A stretch of 64,000 bases of DNA from Sporothrix humicola (lineage: Eukaryota; Ascomycota; Sordariomycetes; Ophiostomatales; Ophiostomataceae): the NCBI GenBank assembly GCA_021396245.1, contig WNYE01000044.1, positions 1 through 64,000 of the forward strand, read 5' to 3'. A program made the position numbers and the translations under genes. The notes under the pieces are model-generated. The model had not been told where the DNA came from, made no database searches, and saw only the letters and a program-made list of their open reading frames with translations. Positions 56,469-64,000 of this stretch are shown one piece after another. Numbering within the stretch: the first letter of the stretch is position 1; each line of letters starts with the position of its first letter.

Positions 56469-59400
56469 ATGCTTCGAGCCATGGAGGTCTCTTTGCCTGT
56501 GCTGCCTTCGCAGCATACCGACTACACCGACGCCTCCGCCGTCTCTGCCGTTCGCCACCACCGTCTTCCCCTCCAGGAGTCTACCGGCAACGTCCAGAAC
56601 GGTAACAACAGTGCCAACAGCAGCAACCCGGCCTCTGGCTACTGCTCCCCAGTCACCGGCGTGCCAACCGTCTCGTCCACGGCCTCGTCTACTTCTCTGC
56701 CGCTTGCCTCGTGCACGCCAGTCTCCGCCACTCCCACATCCTCCATTCCTACTCCGCCCATTGTGCCCACGCAGTCTCTCGACCGCCAGCAGCAGCACGC
56801 CTACCACCACAGCCAGCAGCAGCAGCAGAACCTGTACTCGGCAGGTCCGCTAGCCAAGCCTCTCTACCAGCAACAATCACAGCATCAGCACCAGCAGCAT
56901 CACCAACAGCAACAGCAGCTTCTGGCAAGACGCCAGTCGGCTGTCCGCCACCACAATGCAAGCAACCTCGCTGGCCTGACGGGCCCTCTGGCTGGCAGCA
57001 GCCTGCTAAGCAACAACTTTAGCCACCTGCACTCGGCCATGGGTGGTGCTCCCAACAACGCGGTCCTTGCTCTTCAGGTAGCTGCCGCTGCCCAGAACAA
57101 CACGGATGTCAACCCCATCTACCTGTCGCCTCAGTTCCAGGCCTACCGGAAGAAGCAGGGCGAGAAGGACGACAAGACCGAGCAGATCTGGCCCGATGTT
57201 CTTGAGGATGCCTTCCTCGACGCTCTTCTGCTGATCCCGCAGATGGGCCGCAAGAAGTATGCCATGCGTGGCCAGCTGCACGGCCGCAACATGCTCATCA
57301 GCGAGTACCTGTGGGTCGCCTACTGCCTGTCGCTGCCGCCTGGTGCGAAGCCCGACCGCAAGATGGCCCGTGGCCGCAAGCAGGTCTCCAGCCACATCCA
57401 GGTCCTCAAGAACTTCTTCATCCACCATCGGTGCTGTAAGTAACGGGCTCCACACGAAATAATAATAACCAATTGCCTCAGGTGCTAACAGCTTAGACCA
57501 CTTTTTTTTCCCTAGCAAGGAGAAGAAGGAGGATGCCAACCGCAAGGATGTCGTCGAGAAGGAGTCCTTCAAGGACAACCCGGTCCTGCGCGCTCTCTTC
57601 GAGGGCCGTCTGCCCGACGAGCGTCCCAACTACGAGTACTTTGGTCAGCTGCTGGCATCCGATGCCCTCGTGGCCGTCCGTCCCAGCCTCTGCTGGATTC
57701 TCGTCTCTTCGGCTGCTGTCCGTTTTGAGAGCGAGGGCCACCGTCGCGGCGAGGCCTTCAAGAGCGACGGCCTTCCCCTTGACGGTCGCATGTACCCTCA
57801 CCTTGGACTGAACCTGAAGCGCGAGGAGTGGCCTGAGCGCGGCAAGATCATCCGCGGCACTCTTCTTCAGGAGTACACCCGTGCTCTGAGCCAGAAGGAG
57901 GCCAGCTCTGTCCGCGAGGTGTCTCAGGACTGGGAGGAGCGCTTCCCTGGCCCCATGATGGATGCTCTTGACGGCATTGTCCGCGATGACCTGCGCGACA
58001 TCCTGCACTTCCACGTCACCCTCGACGTGCAGGAGCCCGACCGCTTCCCCGAGGGCTCTGAGCTCAACAGCCTGGTCGAAGTCACCATTGAGCAGCCCAA
58101 CCTCCAGAACCACCGCTGGAAGTCGGTGACCCGCCTGGCCCGTCCTTGGGAGCTGATGCCGAGTGGCACCACTGCCGACGAGGGCACCAACGATGCCGAC
58201 CAGGTCCCTGTCTCGGTCATCACCCGCGAGATTGGCAACCAGTACATGCACCGCCCGGGCTGCCACGGCGTTGGCAACGGTGGCCACTGCGACTGCTTCC
58301 ACAACTCGCGCCTTCGCCGCCAGCAGCTCGCTGTCCCCTTCCCTGCTCCTGAGTGGGCCACTATGCTGAGCATGCTCACTGGCTACCGCAAGCACCCTCT
58401 GGAGCCTGAGAACGGCAGCGACGGCTCGGAGATGTACACCACGACCCAGCGTGCCGGCTCGGTCAAGAAGAGCAGCAGCAGCAAGCGGTCGTCGTATGGC
58501 TCGACCACGACCACGACGACCACCACTACTGCCACTTCGCGCCGCCACAGCAACGATGCCGGCGACGAGACGGGCGATGACAGCTTCGTGTCGACCTCCT
58601 CCACTGGCAGCAACGGTAGCAACGGCGCCCCGCCGACCCAGATGGACCTTGTCCGCAACATTGTCATGCTCCAGGAGCTGTGGTCGTGTGGTCCCTCGTC
58701 GCCCACCAGCACCTCTTCGCCCCCTGGCGATGGCTCGACCGACGGCCAGACCTGGACCCGCCGCGCTGTCATCCTCTGGACTTTCGAGACTGTCTACAGC
58801 GTCAACGAGAAGAAGATGGAGGTGGTCAAGACCCCCGCCGGCACTGGCTGGCGCTTCCTGACGACCATTGACCCCACGTCGCAGTTCCACCAGCAGCAGG
58901 CACTCGTCACGCCTGCCATCAAGGCCCAGCAGCAGGCTGCCGCCCAGCACCAGCAGGCCCAGTACCAGCCGCAGATGCACACTCCGGCCCACCACCAGCA
59001 GATGGCCTACCCCACCAGCCGCGACAACATCATGTCGCCTCACCCGGGCTACCAGCAGCATCTCAACGCAGCCATGAGCGAACACCTCAGCGGCGCTGCC
59101 TGGGATCCTACAATGGCGGCTGCTGTCGCTGCGGCCACCGGTTACAGCAACATGCCGACCACGTCTGCCACCGGCTACAACCCTGCAGCGGCTGCTGCTT
59201 CCGTCTACCGCCAGCACCACTCGCTGTCGCCCCAGGCACCACAGCCCTACGGTGTGCCTTCGCCCATCAACCTGCTCGACACTTCGGCTTCTGGCTACGG
59301 TGCTGGCCTGACAACGCCGCCACCTACGGCATCGCTTCCATCGCCCTACGACCACCAGCAGTCGTCCAACGTGGGTGCTTCCAACGGCGGCAACAACAAT

Positions 59401-59820
59401 CCTTACACACACCACCCGCAGGGCTTCCAGAGCCAGCTGAGCTTCATGTCTGCGGGCTCGACCGGCTCGGGCGGCTCGCCAGATGCAGAGAACCATCACC
59501 ATCAGCACCACAACTCCCACCGCCAGCAGTCGGTCATTGACCCATTCCTGGCTGGCAGCGGCAGCGGTGCTTCCGGTGTCCACCACCAGGCTACTGGCGG
59601 CGCCAGCGGTCTTCCTGACTGGGATGCCAACGACATGACGTCGGCTCTCGAGGGCTGGCCGGCAGTCACTGGTGCTGCCACCTCGACCACGACTTCTACA
59701 GCACCACAGAGCCGTGGACAGAAGCGTGGCCGGTCCGACAGCCTGGACGGCGGCAATGGTGGCTTCCCAGTGTCGTCGATGCCGAAGCTCAACCACAACG
59801 GCTTCAACAACTGGCGGTAA
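56469..59820 (+). CDS. abaA: TEA/ATTS-domain transcription factor, AbaA-like
   Basis: Two exons, 56469-57435 and 57497-59820, give 1096 aa. The 61-bp intron has a GCTAAC branch site nine bases before its CTTAG acceptor. That acceptor is chosen because it yields HFFFPSKEKKE in frame; the later CCCTAG is read as coding. A Ser/Thr/Gln/His-rich N-terminus precedes the TEA domain (about 237-325): IWPDVLEDAFLDALLLIP, GRKKYAMRGQLHGRNMLISE and SSHIQVLKNFFIHH. A conserved region follows (ESFKDNPVLRALFEGRLPDE). The second half is Gln/His/Ser/Gly-rich, longer than in Aspergillus AbaA (about 800 aa). AbaA controls phialide and conidium development downstream of BrlA in Aspergillus; yeast Tec1 shares the domain. 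A second ATG four codons on (56481) has a better context. Confidence 0.93.
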
Positions 59821-62800
59821 TGATTTAATGGTGTGTGCAATGGTGTTGGGGAAAACAAACTAATACGAAATGATGCGTGTGCTCTTTTTTGGTTTACTTG
59901 GGAAATACTTTTTGGGGATTTTGAATTGGTCAGGAGTTCTTGTTTACATCTTGCGATCTGCAATCTTTGGTCCTTTTTCTGCCTTTCTTTCTTTTTCCTT
60001 TCCTTTCTTCACTTCTACTCCACCTTATTTTGTGCTTTTTATTTGATACTCTCTCTGTAACGATGCAGCAAGCTGGTCATTTTCATTTTAATCATTTATC
60101 CAATATCAATCTTTCTTCAAAAAATATCTATCGGCCCCAAACGTTTCTTGTATTGGTCTCTCTCTTCTAAGTACTAACCATCTTTTTACTGTTTTATTCC
60201 TACGTCCTTTCATACCACCCTATCGATCATGCCACAGCGCAGACAAAAGTTCCACTTTGTGGAGAGTGAATGTGGTGACGAAACATGAAACGAAGAGACG
60301 ACGAGCCAAGCAGGGCTCTTCAACACCACGCTGGATCCACATCTGAAGAAAAAAAAAAACGAACACTCATCGACAATCAAGCTCCGAACTCGTTTTTGTT
60401 TCTCTTCCCGCAAGCCTTTCTTTATCGAAAACAAGGTTCGTGATTCTTCACTTTGGATGATCCCCCCATTTTTTCCTATTTGTTTCGATAGTTGAGACTG
60501 AACAACGGTGTACGCGTCTATCCGGAACAAAGACACCGGGATGGGGAGCATGGTCCGCTTTGCAGAATGCTTCCTTTTCTTCTTTGCAACAAACGCATCC
60601 ACATGGTGAAACAAAAAATCCGGTAAAGAAACAAGCCAAGGAACCCGCCGACAGCCTGGAGAAACGTTTTCTGTGTCTTCTTTCCTCGTCCTCCTTGTCT
60701 TCTTCAACACGCTTTCTTCCTTCGCCTTCCGCGTGCTCGATTTTTGTCGCACCAATGTGAAATTACCCGGCCGGGAGAAAGACGGCCACGAGAGACAAAA
60801 GGCACAGAAATGGCAGAAAAATGGCCGCAAAAGACGGCCACGGCCACAGGCGCCAGGAGGCGGAAGATGTGAAAACGATGTGAGACGATCTCTCTTCTGC
60901 CTGATTCTTCCTTCCGTCTTTTTGTGTCGAATTTTCCTGTTCTTTTCTTCTTGTGCTATCAAAGAAAATCAAAGCAAATCCAGGAACGAGGCGCAGACGC
61001 CCATCATCAACGATCACGGCGGATCATAGGCAAGAACGTCTATGCGGATCGCCCGTCTCCATAATGGTTAAAAGGCTATTTTTCATCTTTTCTCATCCTT
61101 TCTCTCGTGCGCCGTCTCTTCTTCGTTCTTTTTTTCGCCACGAGTATGAGGACTCTTTTGCTTGGCATTGAGCATGGCCTTCCCCTGCATGGCGATCATA
61201 CTGGATGATGGCTGATTTTGACAGTGCGCACAGACACGAGGGGCCAGAAGAAAAGAGAAGAGAAGAGAAAATTGAGAGCAGAGAGGAGACAAATTCAAGA
61301 GAATGGCACAAGGGAACGCCCGCAAATTGAAAGGGAGAGAGTCGGCGAGCATCAAACTCGCCCAGCACAACCGATCTTCGGCTTGTCCTCTTTTGTCCTT
61401 GTGCCCAGCTTCTGCAACCGTCCTCGCTGACTGCCATCCTCTCGTTTCGTGATGATCTCTCCTTGTGCCTTTTTCTTTTCTTTTCTTATCTTGTCCTTCC
61501 TTGTCCTTCTCTAATTTTGGCTTCTCATTTCGCCCGTCGTCTCGACCATCGTTCCACACAAAATGCGAAGGGTGCACGCAAATATCCCGAATTGGACTAC
61601 ACGAGAGTAATTTGGCCCTCGCGAGGCCACACATAGGGCAGCATTTGTCCATTTCGTCGTGTAAGTGAACAAGTGCCTCCACAACGAGCCCACAAACGCC
61701 CTAAACGTGACGCTTTCGTCCAATCAATCGGGGTGGAGTCGACAATTGCGATACCCCAAACAAACCCCCTGGTTCGCCATTCAAAATGTGGCGTTAGCCG
61801 CCAATCGCCCATGTTCTTTCTTGCCTTGCAACTCGCAGGCATCTTGCCTTGTGTCAGGCTGGAGGAGACTGTTCTTCCTCCAGTTCCAGATCGTCTCTCC
61901 ACCTTTTTGTTCCTTCTTTCCTTTTCTGCTCTTTCACCCCTCAACGTCTCCCAGTTTCTCTTTGCGTCCCCTACCGGAGATCTGAAACGTCGACCCGATG
62001 GAGAGGGTCTGCGCACAACTGCGTGACGCAGTGTAAGTGACAGACTGGAGTGCAGTCGCTCATCTCGTTTTTTCTTCCTTTTTTTCTTGACTTTTCTTTT
62101 GTGTCTCGCCCGGCACTGTCCGCGCCTATTCTCTTCTCGGCGTCCACTGCCTTGTCACGCCTGTGCGTTCTTTTGTACGCTTCGTCCTTGTCATCCGCCA
62201 TCCACTGGCTGTCAGTCGTCTGTGCTGTGACTTGGACTGTTTTCTCTCTTGTGTCTGCTTGCTCACCTTTTGTTTTTCCATGCATCTTGTCTCTTCTACT
62301 TTCCTGTATCTCGTTCCCACTGTTTCCCCTGCCCTTCGTCCTCGTCTCCGGTCGTCTTTTCCCGTCCAGCCGTGGCCCCTGTGCTCCCGAGGTCTGTTCT
62401 CTAGCCTCTCTTTTTGGCCTTGTGGGATCTCTCTGCTTGCTCCTCTTCCCAGCCATTCCTCTTTCTTCTTGTCTGTATCCTGCTCGATGTGGCCCGTCGA
62501 TCCCTGACACGCGACATCGACACGGAGGTGTGCACTACCACCCCTAGAAGTCTAGGAGGAACGCAAGACCATAACTCCAAGCGAGCGTCCAAAGGCCAGA
62601 GTCTAGAGTCCAGGGCATGAGCGTGCAGCGCCAAGCTTTGGTTGCCGGCTCCCGTCTGCGGGCTCCAAAAGCGAGGGCCTGCATGGCGATGCGACCGTAC
62701 TCCGTATGGGCGTGGAAGGGGAAGGAAGTGCGAGATGCGAGTCGAAGTCGGCCGCCAGACCAGGTCGTCATTTGGCCAAGGGCAAATGTGGTATTGGGAA

Positions 62801-64000
62801 ACGCAGGCCAGAAACAAAGCCCAAAAAAAGAGACAGATTATAACAGGATCGACGCGCCCGTTGTTCTTTCCTTAATCTCCTCTTGTCCTCCTCTCTCTTT
62901 CCTTTTTTGTCGTTTTCTCATTTCCTGTCGTCTATTTTGGTTCTTTCCCTTTACGCCTCTTCCACGACTGTGTTTCTTTACGTCGCCCCATTTACGGATA
63001 CACGCATATATCTCGATTCTTTCCCCGTTGCGAGTCACCTTCCCTTCAACACTCTTGCCATTTCTTTCGATCTCTTCTCTGCTTCGCTCCTACACTTCAT
63101 CTCCTGCAGTGACATCACGACCGGTTCGTCTTTCGTCTTCAAAGCATCGCCATCCGCCACCTCACAACAACGGCTGTCACTCGACTATCCGCCGCACCAC
63201 AGACAGACGCCAGAGAATATCGCTCGTGAACAGCATCTTGTTCAATCTGTTCATCTTGCAGGCCCTTTACAGTTCTTCTACTGTCACATTTATTGTGATA
63301 TTCTCTTCTCTTTTTTCTTCATTTGTCTCTTTCCGCCTTTGTGCCTCGTGGCTGCCGTTTGTTCTTTCCCGACGTGGTGACCGGACCCCACCTCCCTGAA
63401 CAACAAGCTTTGTCCATCGTTCCTTCCCTTTTCGGCAATTTCTCATTGTTCACTGCACACAATGCCCTTGATGCCCTGAACAACAAACGGCACGTGGACA
63501 CACACAAAAATCTGAACAAACAGCGACAAAATACAGAAGGAGGGCCAAAAAATTAGAAGAAAGAAGTGGGGGGGATAAAGAGCAGAAAAAATAAACAAGA
63601 GAGGGGGACAAGGCAGGAACTGCCCCCAAAGGACATGAACAGCTGTTCACCGTCCTCTCTTCACCTTTTTCTTTCTTCGCTTCTCAAGGTCTGTCTCGTC
63701 ACGACACGCCCTCAACGCCGGCCGTTCACCTCTTTTGTTCACCCACTTCTTTACGCTCCTTTGCAGTTGTTCAATCCTTTCTCTTTTTCTATATAACCAT
63801 CGGTCTCTGCAGTGCCAAGGCTTCCTTGGTTGCTCTCTTTCTCGATTTTCGCTCTTTTCCCTCCAGTCATTTGTTTTCATTTCTCTCTCCATTTCCCCCA
63901 ATCACAACATCTCAACGCAAGCCCCTTCTTCGCGATATCAACTGTTTTGACACCGATCTTGACGATCCTGTCACCCACAAGCTACTTCAGCATTTTCCCA
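59821..64000. other. Gene-poor right end
   Basis: The abaA 3' UTR (T-rich) runs to about 60,200. I see no supportable gene in the rest. From about 62,050 the + strand is strongly pyrimidine-rich, like the leaders in front of RLM1, the ELL-like gene and abaA, which suggests that a + strand gene starts beyond the window. Long minus-strand frames here are Lys/Arg/Glu-rich mirror images of the pyrimidine tracts. Confidence 0.5.

Noticed and set aside
60210..60962. 250-codon minus-strand frame downstream of abaA
   Set aside because: A Lys/Arg/Glu-rich low-complexity mirror of pyrimidine-rich DNA with no recognisable domain.

Overview
The window is nuclear DNA from a filamentous ascomycete (Pezizomycotina, most likely a Sordariomycete). 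The signs are short GT-AG introns with CTAAC-type branch sites, an AT-saturated block with the CpA/TpG depletion expected of repeat-induced point mutation (RIP), long pyrimidine-rich leaders ahead of regulatory genes, and homologues of Rlm1/RlmA (MADS box) and AbaA (TEA/ATTS). The species call is inference; no rRNA or species-diagnostic marker is present.

Layout. 1-1.2 kb is a RIP-mutated island with degenerate tandem repeats. Then follow: a PLP aminotransferase (-, 1462-2859); an ADP1-like ABCG transporter with an EGF-like ectodomain (+, 4270-7815); mitoribosomal protein mS26/Pet123 (-, 8289-9389); the pre-60S GTPase NOG2 (+, 9961-12613); TAF1 of TFIID (+, 13332-16859); a 6.3-kb gene-poor stretch; the MADS-box factor RLM1 (+, 23154-25202); a D-serine dehydratase-like PLP enzyme (+, 26645-28218); ARP4 (-, 28666-30274); a PIG-P family subunit of the first GPI-anchor enzyme (-, 30989-32470); a 10.7-kb gene-poor stretch; an ELL-family elongation factor (+, 43149-45889); dynein light chain LC8 in seven small exons (-, 46925-47706); the five-RRM pre-rRNA factor MRD1 (+, 48848-51997); a 4.5-kb upstream region; an AbaA-like TEA factor (+, 56469-59820); and a final 4.2 kb in which I see no gene.

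The most interesting content is non-coding RNA nested in introns. The 500-bp third intron of NOG2 folds as an H/ACA snoRNA. Its 5' pocket (AGUCA / GUUAC, exactly 14 nt before an H-like box) fits the LSU rRNA site GUAAC-U-A-UGACU, which is the site of yeast snR191, itself hosted in the yeast NOG2 intron. The 342-bp intron of MRD1 holds a C/D snoRNA with a 12-nt perfect match to LSU rRNA, positioned by the D'+5 rule on the nucleotide methylated by yeast snR64 (Cm2337). Both hosts are ribosome-biogenesis genes, and both guides act within about 80 nt of the same LSU region.

Other points of note: a tandem pair of perfect CTATTTTTAG (MEF2/Rlm1-type) boxes upstream of RLM1; nine CATTCY motifs (the AbaA site) in the 430 bp before abaA; a dispersed intergenic 9-mer TACTCCGTA; and the microexon-rich LC8 gene. 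Yeast rRNA numbering and family knowledge are from memory; no search or folding program was run.
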